This document shows positions 33,130-43,858 of a DNA stretch of 64,000 bases, piece after piece. How positions within the stretch are numbered: position 1 is the first letter of the stretch; every line of letters begins with the position of its first letter. Origin of the DNA: Cricetomys ansorgei (Eukaryota > Chordata > Mammalia > Rodentia > Nesomyidae); the NCBI GenBank assembly GCA_026225945.1, contig JAMJFZ010001797.1, positions 2,071,001 through 2,135,000 on the forward strand, read 5' to 3'. Below the pieces are notes generated by a model. It searched no databases. It saw only the letters and a program-made list of their open reading frames with translations, and was not told the DNA's origin. Position numbers and translations under genes: made by a program.

Positions 33130-33423
33130 GTTTGAGAATGTCTTGGCTGTTTACCTCCCTTCTCTTTTTCCTACACATTTTATAATCGGCGCATACGTTG
33201 GGGTTTTTATTGGCTCTTTTTCAAATTTATAGATTTGTTTGAATGAAACTGACATCCTCATGGTAATGAACCGCTCTCCAATGAACAAAGCGTATCTCTT
33301 CATTTTTGTGGGACTTCTTTATTGCCTTTAAATACAGTCCTATCTGTATCCTGCGCGGTGTTCGTGAGATTTCTTTTATGATGATTTCTAAAACATTTTT
33401 CTGCCTATAATAAATTACACCTT
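33130..33423 (-). pseudogene. Old L1M ORF2 fragment, antisense, part 1
   Basis: The plus strand reads like the complement of an L1 ORF2: 'tttcaaatttatagatttg', 'ctgacatcctcatggtaatg', 'gtatctcttcatttttgtggg', then 'gtcctatctgtatcctgcg'. It continues after the type B insertion at 33740. It is full of stops in every frame. Confidence 0.55.
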
Positions 33424-33739
33424 TGTGGTAGTTTGAATAAGGTCCCATAGGATGTTATATTTAAATACTTGGTCCCCAGTTAGCGGAACCATTTGGGAAG
33501 GAGCTGTTGCCTCCTTGCTGGAGGAGGTGTGTCACTAGAAGTGGCTTTGAGTTCACAAATCCCTGCGCACGCCCGGGTGGCTCTCTCTGCCTCCTGCTTG
33601 CCGGTAGGGATGTAAGCGCTCAGCTGATCCGCCCTCATGCCTTCGCCCCGCCACCCGCACTCTAGCTCTCTGGAAACACAAGACTAATTAAATATTTACT
33701 TTTATAAACTTATCACAGCGACAGCAAAATAGTTAACAC
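33424..33739 (+). mobile_element. Type B LTR-like repeat nested in the L1
   Basis: From 'tgtggtagtttgaataaggtc' to 'aatagttaacaca' (316 bases), with 'ttggtccccagttagcgg', 'ggaggaggtgtgtcactag' and 'cttatcacagcgacagc' in between. The L1 sequence resumes on the other side, so the type B repeat inserted later. Confidence 0.75.
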
Positions 33740-33930
33740 AGCCTGTAGGAAATTATATCTTGTAGCTGTCTCTGCTTTAGGAAAATTTTGTACATGGATA
33801 TTTTGAAATACCGTGTTAAACCCCCTTATTAAATCTAACAATAACTTACAGTCACTATTTATTTTCTGTGCATCAATGTTCTCTAAGAGGAGTAAATCCT
33901 TTCTAACTTTCTGACCTTCATCGGAGATGC
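33740..33930 (-). pseudogene. Old L1M ORF2 fragment, antisense, part 2
   Basis: It continues part 1 beyond the insertion with AT-rich text ('aaattatatcttgtagctgtc', 'cccccttattaaatctaac') in the order of the complemented ORF2. Low certainty on its own; it rests on part 1. Confidence 0.4.
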
Positions 33931-33934
33931 TTCT

Positions 33935-34042
33935 TCCAGTAGATAGTGATTGACAGCAGGTCAAGAAGCAGGGAATGGGAACACTCAGCCCTAAATGGGA
34001 TGTCTATATTCTATCCTCCCCCTAAGGCTCTTGGATCATTGT
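33935..34042 (+). mobile_element. Rodent LINE-1 3' UTR, left of the purine array
   Basis: 'gggaatgggaacactcagccctaaatgggatgtctatattctatcctcccc' is close to a standard part of the rodent L1 3' UTR, and 'ggctcttggatcattgtggaag' continues it to the point where the array begins. The right-hand continuation is at 35093-35400. Confidence 0.75.
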
Positions 34043-35050
34043 GGAAGGAGGAGGAGGAGGGGGAGGGGGAGGGGGAGGGGGAGGGGGAGGGGGAGGAGGG
34101 GGAGGGGGAGGGGGAGGGGGAGGGGGAGGGGGAGGAGGGGAGGAGGGGGAGGGGGAGGGGGAGGAGGGGAGGAGGAGGAGGGGGGAAGGGGGAGGGGGGG
34201 AGGGGAGGGGAGGAGGGGGAGGGGGAGGGGGAGGGGGAGGAGGGGAGGAGGGGGAGGGGGAGGGGGGGAGGGGAGGAGGGGGGGGGAGGGGGAGGGGGAG
34301 GAGGGGAGGGGAGGAGGGGGAGGGGGAGGGGGGAGGGGGAGGGGGAGGAGGAGGGGGGGAGGAGGAGGAGGGGGGAGGGGGAGGGGGAGGGGGGAGGGGA
34401 GGGAGGAGGGGGGAGGGGGAGGGGGAGGGGGGGGGAGGGGGGGAGGAGGGGAAGAGGGGGAGGGGGAGGAGGAGGAGGAGGGGAGGAGAGGAGGGGGAGG
34501 GGGGAGGGGGGAGGGGGGGGGGGGAGGAGGGGGGAGGAGGAGGGGGAGGGGGGAGGGGGGGGAGGGGGGAGGAGGAGGGGGGGGGGGGAGGGGGGAGGGG
34601 GGGAGGGGGAGGGGGGGAGGGGGAGGGGGGAGGGGGAGAGGAGGGGGAGGGGGGGGGGGGGGGAGGGGGGAGGGGGGGGGGGGGGAGGGGGAGGGGGAGA
34701 AGGAGGGGGAGGGGAGGAGGGGAGGGGGAGGGGGAGGGGGGGGGGGAGGAGGAGGAGGGGAGGGGAGGAGGGGAGGAGGGGGGAGGAGGAGGGGGAGGGG
34801 GGGGGGGAGGGGGGGGGGGGGGAGGGGGGAGGGGGGAGGGGAGGAGAGGAGGGGGGGGGGGAGGGGGAGGGGGGAGGGGGGGGGGGGAGGGGGGAGGGGG
34901 GAGAAGGAGGAGGGGGGGGGGGGGGGGGAGGGGGAGGAGGGGGAGGGGGGGGGGGAGGGGGGGGGGGGGGGGGGGGGGGGGAGGGGGAGAGGAGGGGGAG
35001 GGGGGAGGGGGGAGGGGGAGGGGGGATGGGGAGGAGGAGGGAGAGGGGGA

Positions 35051-35084
<34 letters not shown>

Positions 35085-35092
35085 GAGAAAGG
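34043..35092 (+). repeat. Polypurine array of GGGGGA, GGA and G runs, ~1,050 bp
   Basis: From 34043 to 35026 (984 bases) I find only A and G; one T follows at 35027, then purines to 35092. Units are mostly GGGGGA in the left part, mixed GGA and GGGGA in the middle, long G runs (up to about 20) at 34960-34980, and GGA triplets at the right edge. All frames are open on both strands; peptides of 370-450 residues here are low-complexity artefacts. G-rich purine tracts like this can form triplexes and G-quadruplexes. Confidence 0.97.
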
Positions 35093-35400
35093 TGGCAGGA
35101 ACCAGAGGTGGTGGCTGACTAAAGGGAAACGATGTTTTCGGAACAAAGCTCATAGCGTGACAGCGTGCAAAGACCTGGGCAAGCTCAAGCCAGACAAATC
35201 CCAGCATGGAGGTGAGCGCAGAGGCCCACCTACAACTAAGAGCTGCTGGCAATTGATAGCTGCTGGGAAAGGGAGGTGTAGCCGCTGCCCTCACGTGGTA
35301 AGAGGACTCCCATAAGCTGTCCTCCAGGCTCCACAAGTGTGCACTGTGGCACACAGACACATACACACCGTGCACGATAATGAATTTCCTTAAAAGTTAA
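35093..35400 (+). mobile_element. Rodent LINE-1 3' UTR, right of the purine array
   Basis: It resumes at 'gaaccagaggtggtgg' (like 'gtaagagccagagg') and continues with 'ggcaagctcaagccagac', 'acctacaactaagagctgctgg' and 'caattgatagctgctgggaaaggga', all in the order of the rodent L1 3' UTR. The extreme L1 end is missing. Confidence 0.75.
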
Positions 35401-35689
35401 AGAAATGATTTGGGAGACGAGATGTAACTAGAGCACAGAACACCTTGCTAAGCTGGAGAAAGGAAAGCTCAGGCAGGCTGGTGAGTACGTGACAGTGGTG
35501 CCTCGTTCACCATAGCAAAGCAACCAAGCTGCACTGATACCCAGGCTGTGCTCCGGCCGTGGGTTCAGTTCCTCACACGCATCACGTTACTGAGTCCGCG
35601 CTCTTCTGTGAGACAGATGCTGTTGTTCTCTAGGAAGATGCCTTGTGACCCTTCCAGGGAGGATGTGAGATTTTTCTACCACCCTACAT
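35401..35689. other. Unassigned sequence
   Basis: Nothing recognised. Confidence 0.3.
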
Positions 35690-36065
35690 GGTACACCTGT
35701 GTCAGACCTGATGCAGAAGTTTATTTCCAGTTATGTTTAAAACAGTTGTTTTGTGCACTGTTTAGGAAAAGGACTGTCTGGGCCTTGGCATTTCGTATTG
35801 TCTACAGGAGTTGGCTTTGTGTGGGAGGTGTTTGATTGCTCGTGATCTGCACGTGCTATCAGCTGAACACCTGAGGAGCTTAGGTATCAATAAAAACCCC
35901 TGAGATGAGAGGCTCGGGGTTCCACTGTCCAGGATGGTGTCTGCCAGGATGGTGGTTCCCTCTGCTGAGGTCTGGCACGGTTTGCACCTATGAAAATGCT
36001 GCCATGCCTTCTTTGCTGAGCCATGCAGTTGGTATACGACTACACAGACCAAAGAAATTATTCTG
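35690..36065 (+). mobile_element. LTR of an ERVL/MaLR-like element, copy 2
   Basis: It is collinear with copy 1 (29690-30030): 'ggccttggcatttcgtattgtctac', 'gattgctcgtgatctgcacgtgctatcag', 'tatcaataaaaacccctgag' with a proper AATAAA at 35887-35892, and 'ggatggtggttccctctgctgagg'. The copies lie in direct orientation about 6 kb apart. I see no polypurine tract before it, so it is more likely a solo LTR than the 3' LTR of one provirus. Confidence 0.65.
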
Positions 36066-36122
36066 CCCAAGTCTAACCTGGAGAGCCAAAGAGTTTATTG
36101 TGATTTATTATAAGAACATGAG

Positions 36123-36514
36123 TGTCTTAGGGTTTCTATTGCTGCAATTAAACACCATGACCAAACAGCAGCTGGAAAAGGGAAGGGTTTATTTGGATTA
36201 CACTTTCACGTTACTGTTCATCACCAAAGGAAGTCAGAACAGGAACTCAAACCTGGATGGAGGAGCTGATGTGGAGGCCATGGAGGAGTGCTGCTTACTG
36301 GCTTGCTTGCTCACCATGGCTTGTTCGGTCTTCTTTCTTACAGAACCCAGGACCACCAGTCCAGAGATGGCACCACCCACAATGGGCTGGGACCTCCCTT
36401 ACTGAACACTGATTAAGAGAATGTCTTCCAGCTCCATCTTACAAAGACATTTTCTCAATTGAGGGTCCCATCTTGCAGCTCACTCTAGCTTTCGACATAA
36501 GACCAGCCAGCACA
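36123..36514 (-). mobile_element. Type A rodent LTR-like repeat, antisense, full length
   Basis: 392 bases from 'tgtcttagggtttctattgctg' to 'accagccagcaca'. Between lie 'aaacaccatgaccaaacagc', 'gaagggtttatttggattac', 'gaggccatggaggagtgctgc', 'cacccacaatgggctggg' and 'ttttctcaattgagggtccc'. On the minus strand these read in the standard order of the family. Confidence 0.78.
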
Positions 36515-36929
36515 GTGATTCAGTTACAGATTGGTCATCTCCAATGTAAAGGCACCTGATCGCCAAAGTGTGCCCCAACCACAGGTGACCACCACTATGC
36601 CCCAAGCATGGGCCATGGGTGCCAGAAGACGTCTCCTTCTGATCCCTGTGCAGCATCCAGCCAGCTCTACCGGAGAGCCTCCTTTCCCGAGAGCCATTAC
36701 CCGTGCTTTAGGGAACCACAAAGAAAAGTTGTGACCTTCGTCAGTCTCTCAAGCATCTTGAGTCTCCTAAGTTTCGAGAGCTTCTTGGGTTTTATGAAAC
36801 CCTCTCGTCCCTCCAGCAGGAAGGGATTCAAATTCAGAGGACATAGTCACTCAACATTCCACCCCTTCTTCTGGCTCTTAGACTCACTTCTCTGCAATGT
36901 CCTCTGAACCTTTGAGGGCATGGTATTGA
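36515..36929. other. Unassigned sequence
   Basis: Nothing recognised with confidence; it may be part of the retroelement that follows. Confidence 0.3.
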
Positions 36930-37385
36930 TGTCTGATTATTTTCCTTCATCTGAGACCAAATATGGAACGGCTGTACCACGGCAAGGATCACTTTTCCTC
37001 CGTAATACCACGTACCGACAAAGAACCAACCCCATACGTGGCTACGGTTGACAGCAGCAGTAATCTGTGGGCACAGGATTTAGAAGGCAGTTTGACAAAG
37101 AAATTGCATCCATCTAACAGATCAGGACCAGCAGCTCTTCCCCTGGAGGTGTCTATGACTACCCTAGCCACAGGATTTTGGGCTGCATCAGAGTAACAAA
37201 CATGGCTTCCCTTCCGTGGAACAGGCGTTAAATCCGTTTGGAAAGCAATTGGTTGCACCCACGAACAGTCACACCACTGTGGCACAAGTGGGCATCTCCT
37301 GCCCGGCATGTTGGTGGTGCAGCATGCAGGATCCATGACTGAGGAGGATGGCCAGCTGTGTTTCTCCCCCAGTCTATAGGATACA
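36930..37385 (+). mobile_element. Rodent retroelement fragment, probably LINE-1 3' UTR
   Basis: 'ggctacggttgacagcagcagtaatctgtgggcacag', 'cagctcttcccctggaggtgtc' and 'gtgggcatctcctgcccggcatg' read like a repeated rodent sequence that I associate with L1 3' UTRs. I am less sure of the family than that it is repetitive. Confidence 0.4.
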
Positions 37386-38764
37386 TTTCGGGGTTATTAA
37401 ATCAGCCATCAGGGTAAGAGTCCTGCTTTGTACCAGCCTGATTTCTCCATGCTCTGCAACCGAACCTTGTGGTGGTTTCGGTATTTATGAGTGATGCCAG
37501 AAAATGCATTATCTGTAAAATTATTTCATTAGCATAGACTACCGAATTTATTTAGGTGCAAATTCACTGAATAAAGGAGGGAAAAGCAGGATATTGCTTG
37601 GACTATAGAGCATCTTTTTAACCATTTTCTTTTCTCATCTGTGAGCCGATTCTGTTTCACAAAACTATTTGCTTTGCATTCTGAGCTCGTCCTGTGAAAC
37701 GCACTTCATAGACCTGAGGGAGCCGTTCAACCCCTCTTCTGTGAAATCTATGGTGTTTCATTTCACTCCGGACTCAAATAAAACCAATGTCACCCTGAAG
37801 TCTGGATTTCCTCTTTCGTGTGCCCTGCAGGGAGCTTTAGCTAGAAGGAAGTATTGGTGGAAGCCAATTATTTCTATGGCAGCTATTTAAGTAAAGTAAT
37901 TTTAGTTCACACGAGGAAGATCAAGGAGCACTGAGCCGTCTGGAATTTAGTCAACTTCAGAAACGCACTGTGTGCAAACAGCCAGAAAATGGGGAAGAAG
38001 AAGCTGTTGACTTTAACAGGGACGGGCTTGAAAGGGGAGTGAGTAACTCCTCTGAGGGTCCGATCCTGCCACACGCGGTGCAAGGAAGATGGTTGCTCAT
38101 GTGGCCACATGATGAGCTCTGCAGACCTACTCGCTAGTAAGTCAATTATAACTTCAAAAACGGAAGAGAAAAACTACTGGGCCTGAATGTCTTCATCCTA
38201 TTGCCCTCCAGAACGAAAGAAAGAGCGACTCAAAACACCCCTCCTGTGTCCTGATAAGAACACCAGAGGACTCACACTTGAGTCATCCCCCACCCAGCAG
38301 GATATGAAAGCCACTCTGGGTAGGCGTGGCCAAGACTTGAGTGCTTCTCCCTCGAGCCCTCAGCCAAGGCTGCCATGACTGCAGGAGGGACAGGGTGCCA
38401 GTACTTTTCATTCACAATTCGACGTTACAGACGCTAAATCCAAAGAAGTGCATCGAACGAGGGCAACATAAAGACTGGCTTTGCACGCACAATTCCCACT
38501 AGAAGATTCTAGTACGAGTGTATCAGAGGACCCCGAGGCACAGCTGTCTTCGTGCCAACTCGCTGGTGGTATCCAGAGTTTACTAAGCAAAGAGCGTGCT
38601 TGGCATTTCTCCGGGTGGTTTGCTAGACACCAACTCCTTGATAGCTGTAGTTTATTCTTCACCCTTCCCCCAGTGTGCCATTAAACAAGTCAGCCATCTC
38701 ACCCTGGTTACAAGGGACAATCGAAATCAAGCCAAGAGATGTGTCATCCATGACGCTGAGGGCC
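37386..38764. other. Unassigned sequence with possible conserved element at 37450-37990
   Basis: No named repeat. The part 37490-37570 ('aatgcattatctgtaaaattatttcattagcatag' in pieces) is AT-rich with homeodomain-like ATTA and GATA-like motifs. Short open frames have no domain. Confidence 0.35.
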
Positions 38765-39075
38765 TGTGATGGTTTAGTTGGGAACTGCATCCCCATAGGC
38801 TCTGGCGTTTGGCACCACCTGGGAAGGGTCCATCTTTGGAGGCAGGTTTTTGAGAGTTTGAAGTCTCTCAACACGTGCTGGTTTGCTCTTTCTGCTTCGT
38901 GCTTACAATTCAAAATGGGCTACCTCAGCTTCTTGCCCCCGTTTGTCTGTTGTATGCCGCCGCACCATCCAGCCGAAGTGGATTCTTGTCCCTCAGGGAC
39001 CCCAAGCCCAAATAAACTCTTCCTTCTATAATTGGTTGTGAGTTTTATCACAGCAACAGAAAAGTAACTAATACG
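38765..39075 (+). mobile_element. Type B rodent LTR-like repeat
   Basis: From 'tgtgatggtttagttgggaac' to 'aaaagtaactaatacg', with 'gcatccccataggctctgg', 'aagcccaaataaactcttcc' (AATAAA present) and 'gttttatcacagcaacag'. Confidence 0.7.
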
Positions 39076-39109
39076 CTGGGAAGGAAAGAACTGCCTCCGT
39101 GCTGGCCCG

Positions 39110-39387
39110 CGGCCATGTCTGTGAGGGCCACCCTGCTGTAGGTGGGGCGCCATCCCTGTGCTGGTGGCTCTAGGCTGTGCACGAAAGGTAGTTGAGGAGG
39201 CCAGAGGAGCGAACCAGAAAGCAGCCTTCCCCCGTGGTTTCTGCTTCAAGCTTGTCTGTAAGTTTCTGCCTTGCCTTCCCTCGGCGATGGATTCTGACTC
39301 GGAAATGTAAGCCGAAGAAGCCCTCCCCGACCTGGAGGCTTTTGGTCAGAGTATTTTATCAAAGCAACAGAAAGCAGACTAGGACAA
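39110..39387 (+). mobile_element. Type A rodent LTR-like repeat, 3' part
   Basis: It holds the right half of the family: 'gtggtttctgcttcaagcttg', 'gccttccctcggcgatggattctgactcgg', 'aatgtaagccgaagaagccc' and 'gtattttatcaaagcaacagaaagcagactaggac'. It follows the type B repeat at 38765-39075 in the same direction. Confidence 0.68.
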
Positions 39388-39429
39388 GTATAAGCCTATG
39401 TGTGGCTTTGGGAGAGCATCTTGTGATTT

Positions 39430-40970
39430 AATTTTTGAACCACGGACCATTTTCCATGGTTATTACAGCACTTTATAATCCCACAAATGGGTTAGAAGGG
39501 TTCTGTTTCTCCACACTCTCTCTAATGCTTACTCTTTTCTTTCCCTCTGATAATAACCACCCTCCAGTCATGAGATGCTATCTCCTTGTGCCTTTGATAT
39601 TCATTGCTTTCATGATTAATGACATCAAGCGTCTTTCTGAGGATGTATTGATCATTTGCATATCTTCTTTGGCAAAATGTTTATTGAAGTCATTTGTTTA
39701 TCTCTAATAGGGGTATTAATTTCCTCTCGTTGAGACAGAGGTGTTATGTGCATATTACTGATTTTAATCTCTCCTAAGATGCATGACTTATAAATATTTA
39801 TTCTTACATATGGGCTGCTTTTTACACTGTTAATGGTTTTGGTGCACAGAACATTTTTAATTCTCAAGAAGTCTAATTTGTCTGTTTATTTCCTTTCCTG
39901 TGGTTTTTGTGATATATCAAGCAGTCATTGCCAATCAGATATCAGGAATTTTTCCCCCTGTTTTCTTTTAAGATAGACAGATACAAGTTAATATAGATCT
40001 ATTTGTTGCATATATAAAAGGGTAGATAGATATAGATATAGCATACCCAAAATTATGTTTTAAGGTACATCTTCATTGTTTAATGGCTAAGTCAAGCAAA
40101 CTAACCTACTCAAGTGCTCTCATTTTCAGGGTTTGATAAGAACAAAATAAATTGCTTTTAAGATATTCAAACATATCATACACTGTTATTAACTATGTTA
40201 TACAATAACATATATATTACATAACTATGTTATACAATAGATAAACTTCAATAGTGAGATTTTCAATTATTTGACCGACGTCTCCCAGCCCATGTTTTAC
40301 CCACAGTGCCTCCTCTTCAGTTCTGTCCGTTTGACTTCTGAGAGGTCTAACTTTCCATTTTTCATCCTTACGTATATGATCCACTTTGAGCTGATTTTTC
40401 TACGACATATGACTCAGGGTGTACCTTGGTTCTTTGGCCCATGGCTGTCTAGTTTTCCACCACCATTTGCCAACAAAGCTATTCTTCTCTCCCATTCAAC
40501 CGTCCTACTTCCCTTGCCAAACAAGATTTGACTGTAAGTCACGAGAGCTGTTTCTGAGGGCTCTCCTCTCTTCCCAGAGTCAGTGTGTCTGTCTTTGTGC
40601 CTGTGACACCGTTCTGATGACCCGAGCTTTGGGCTCAGGAAATACGAATCCTTCAATTAACGCTCTTAGGTTTTCAGATTGTTTGGCCATTTAAGGTCCA
40701 TTGAGATTCCTTACTGATTCGAAGTATATGTTTGATGACTGAGGAGCTATCACGCTGACTTTGGTAGGAATTTTATCGAGTCTGTAGAGGGTGGAGACAG
40801 CGCTGGCGATGTATCACACACACTTGTCAAAGGGCGCGGGCTGCCTTGCCATTTGGTGAACTCTCCTTTAATCTCTTTCGGCCCTGTCCTGTGGCTTTCG
40901 TCGTACAAAGTCTTGACTTCCGGTTAAGTTACTCGTTACGTATTTCATTCTTTTAATGGGTTCTCCGGAT
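39430..40970 (-). pseudogene. Old LINE-1 (L1M) ORF2, antisense, ~1.5 kb
   Basis: The plus strand is the complement of the C-terminal part of L1 ORF2 and its 3' end, in long collinear order: 'catgagatgctatctccttgtg', 'gattaatgacatcaagcgtc', 'catttgcatatcttctttggc', 'ggtgcacagaacatttttaattc', 'tgatatatcaagcagtcattgcc', then 'tatatgatccactttgagctgattttt', 'tctagttttccaccaccatttgcc', 'gtaggaattttatcgagtctgtag' and 'aagtcttgacttccggttaag'. Many stops and indels break the frame. It is much older than the rodent-specific L1 pieces. Confidence 0.8.
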
Positions 40971-41619
40971 CATTTGGGGTATTCCACCATTTGGGATATT
41001 CCACCGGTCTGCAGTTAATATCTCCGAACAATTGTTAGTGGTGCGTGGATGTACGTTACAGGCACGAAATAAATACCTCAGAAGAAAATGAGCAACAGCA
41101 AAAGTTACGGAGTAGATTTGTATAATAATCTGCAAAACAACCCAAATATACCATTAAGTGGAGATACGGTTTACAAAAGAAATGCATGCATACTGCCTGA
41201 ATCCCTCTACAAAACCACGAAAGCCATCACGGAGACAAAACTCCTCTCTGCACAGTAAGGGCATGGCCAACCAGTCTCGCCAGTCAGCATCAACTACGGC
41301 ACTTGGCAATACCAAAGCCCTGCCGTGTTTTTTCTTGTCCATTTTGTTATTGGCCAAAGGACATGCAAATGTCTGATGCCAGTCCCAGCATCCACTCGAC
41401 AGACGCTCTGTAGTCACTGGTGAGAAGTCATGGGAACAGTCCTCACATATCACCAGACCTCTGTCTTACCCAGTATGGAGGTTTCCCAGCTACCAAAGCT
41501 GCCGTTAGACACGTCAAAGCGCCATGGCACTCTGGAAGACAAAGCCGACGCCACTGCAAAGCACAAGTGTAAGTGTATTTGAAGTGGAAGGCTCAGAGAA
41601 AAGAATGGGATTTTAGGCT
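40971..41619. other. Unassigned sequence
   Basis: No gene. The stretch 41110-41150 ('aaaacaacccaaatatacca') may be another old L1 shred. Confidence 0.3.
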
Positions 41620-41870
41620 TGATTTAATGTGTCCACTCAGGCGTCCTGATTGGTCTTAGTGGTCCCTGAGTGGCCTGGAGGTTATAGAACCAATAAGATT
41701 GGAATCTTGCAAACCAAAGGGGGTTTGAGCATGAGCATTCAATAAAAATGGGAACGTTTCCGAGCCCAGTGTTGAAGTCCTGTCTCTACCCTTACGGCTT
41801 CTTTGTTTGGGAATCCACTGAGAACGTCTTAGGGAGATTTTGCAGAACAGATTTGATTGACAGGTGTGGA
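41620..41870 (+). mobile_element. Possible LTR fragment
   Basis: An AATAAAAATGGG at 41741-41752 is followed by 'cgagcccagtgttgaagtcctgtctctaccc' and 'cttctttgtttgggaatccac', an arrangement like R-U5 of rodent ERV LTRs. No duplication or clear ends were found. Confidence 0.35.
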
Positions 41871-43427
41871 ACTCAAGCCCTTACACTTTGACCTTTTCAA
41901 ATATTCCACCTGCAGAACTCTTCCTCGGTGCCCTTGGTGCTGGACTTCCTATTTCATTCCATGTGTTGGTATCCGAAAAAGGCCGCTAGAAATGCTCAGT
42001 GCGTCACTGGAGATCCTTTGGGACAAAATAATTTAGATTTCTTTACGCTGGGAGGATTCACACGTGTAACTGATCTTCCATATCACCCCAATTAAGTCCA
42101 GCTCTGGAAAGCAGTTCCTGGAGTTCACATATCTTTTGGGGGTATTCCCTGAAGGCGCAACAATTAAGGATAATTTTTCTTCCAGCCCAGCTGGTGATAG
42201 ATAATGCCCTAGGGTTCTCTGATACTGAATTGATAAAGAATTAGGGGTCCCTGGGGCTCCCAGGGTGACAGTCACTGATTCCATAGGACATTATTCCTGT
42301 ACCAATTCTCTGCGGTGCCAGGTTTCCCTTTTACTCAGGGTAATTTGGATCTTGGAAATGACTTAGGTGTAGAAATAGCGGCCACTAGTTCAAGTCGCAC
42401 TTCAAGTCAGTCCTGCGCATCAGGTGGTTTTCCACGTTCAAACCCCCTCTGGTGTATGAAATTCCCATCCTCCTGATTCCAGAATCATCCAGATCATTCT
42501 GGGGACTACTCAGTACAATCAGTATGCTGAGCTGACACAATAAATCAAACCTAAACTCTCATTTTTTTCTTCTGCCTCCAAGTTCGTTTCCAGCACTTTC
42601 CGTGCGCTTTCTGGTGCTGTCCAAGCACACACGAGCATTGTTCTCCCGGCAAAATTCTCCCTCTGTGCCACACTGATGTAAAGCTCTGGTGATTGGTGTA
42701 GAGGTAGGAGAGTTCAGAAGGTGTTGGCGGTGCCTTCCAGAGTGGCTTGGCTCTTCAAACACCCAGATGCAGCTTCAATAGACGGGAGACCTAGACTTTG
42801 GCCCGATACAGATAGAGTCATGGATGATAGATTACTTTGTTCTTAGTCAGAGCCTTGACCCTTATGTTAGTGGTTCAGTAATGGCTTCATAGATTTTTTT
42901 CAGTCTATAATATCTATAATAATAGATATGTTTTTTTTTTTAAAATTTACTGTCATAGCTGTAAAGTATTTTATTGTTGTTGCTGCCCTTTGGGTCAGGA
43001 AGTATTTTTTGTGTAGATTTAGGACGCCCATAACTCAGTGATAGTTAAATATTTAGGAATAAGCCAGGAATTCTATTTTTTAAGCTACTAAGAAACTGGA
43101 TAGACAGATACAATGGCCAACCCAATATAAAAACAGAACTCCAACCCAGAATCTATTCATCGAGTTGAGAAACTGGACCATAACTTCTGCAGCTATTGAG
43201 ACAAAGAAGACAAGATTTGTTCGTAACTTGCAGCTCCTGGCTTTGCTGTATTCCATTTGGGATTCACAAGAAAAGGCCCAGCCTGCCCTGCCAGTCACAC
43301 GCTCTCATGTAAGAGGCTTCATGACACAGTCTCCCATGACAGACAGGAGGCCCTCCAAAGCCCCAGCTCAGCTGGTACTTCATCACACAAAAATACTGAT
43401 GATAGTTTGTGTTTTGTCAACTAGTAT
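41871..43427. other. Unassigned sequence
   Basis: No gene or named repeat. The segment 41940-42540 looks like decayed retroelement interior. An A/T-rich patch with a T run lies at 42905-42945. Confidence 0.3.
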
Positions 43428-43622
43428 TTTTAAAGTATATGGGTATTTTGCCTGCATGTATGTGTATGTACACATGCATGCCTGGTACCTGCAGAGGCCA
43501 GGAGAGGGGTTCAAACCCCCCAGAACTGGAGTTACAGATGGTTGTGTGTCGGTGTTGGGAATCAGTCCCAGGTCCTTAGGAAGAGTAGTCAGAGCTCTTA
43601 ACCTCTGAGCCACTTTTCCAGC
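43428..43622 (-). mobile_element. B2 SINE, antisense
   Basis: 'gggtattttgcctgcatgtatg', 'gtacctgcagaggccaggagag', 'cagaactggagttacagatgg' and 'aacctctgagccacttttccagc' give the complemented B2. A T run (43650-43663) follows. Confidence 0.9.
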
Positions 43623-43858
43623 ACCAATATTTTGGGTTTTGTTTTTGTATTTTTTTTTTTTTGATGACCAAGAAACAAAGTAGTCAGACTTCCATTCCTG
43701 AATACTGGTTAGAACGTTACTGCCTTCAACTATAACTTATTTAGTTAATCTCAGATTCCATGATTTTTTTAATATGTAGTGCCAGCAACCATGTCTGTTG
43801 TATGTCTCTATTTCACTCCAGGGAGGGGGGAGTAAAGAGTCAGAAGAGGAGGAAAGAA
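43623..43858. other. Unassigned sequence
   Basis: T-rich at 43630-43665, then a purine-rich patch at 43820-43864 that served as the target for the LTR that follows. Confidence 0.3.

Noticed and set aside
33946..35375. Open frames of 370-450 codons on both strands over the purine array
   Set aside because: They consist of Gly/Glu/Arg or Pro/Ser/Leu runs dictated by GGA/GGGGGA units and are open in all frames; no domain and no normal codon use.
29690..36065. An intact ERVL provirus
   Set aside because: No gag or pol frame is visible between the two LTRs and most of the interval is other insertions.
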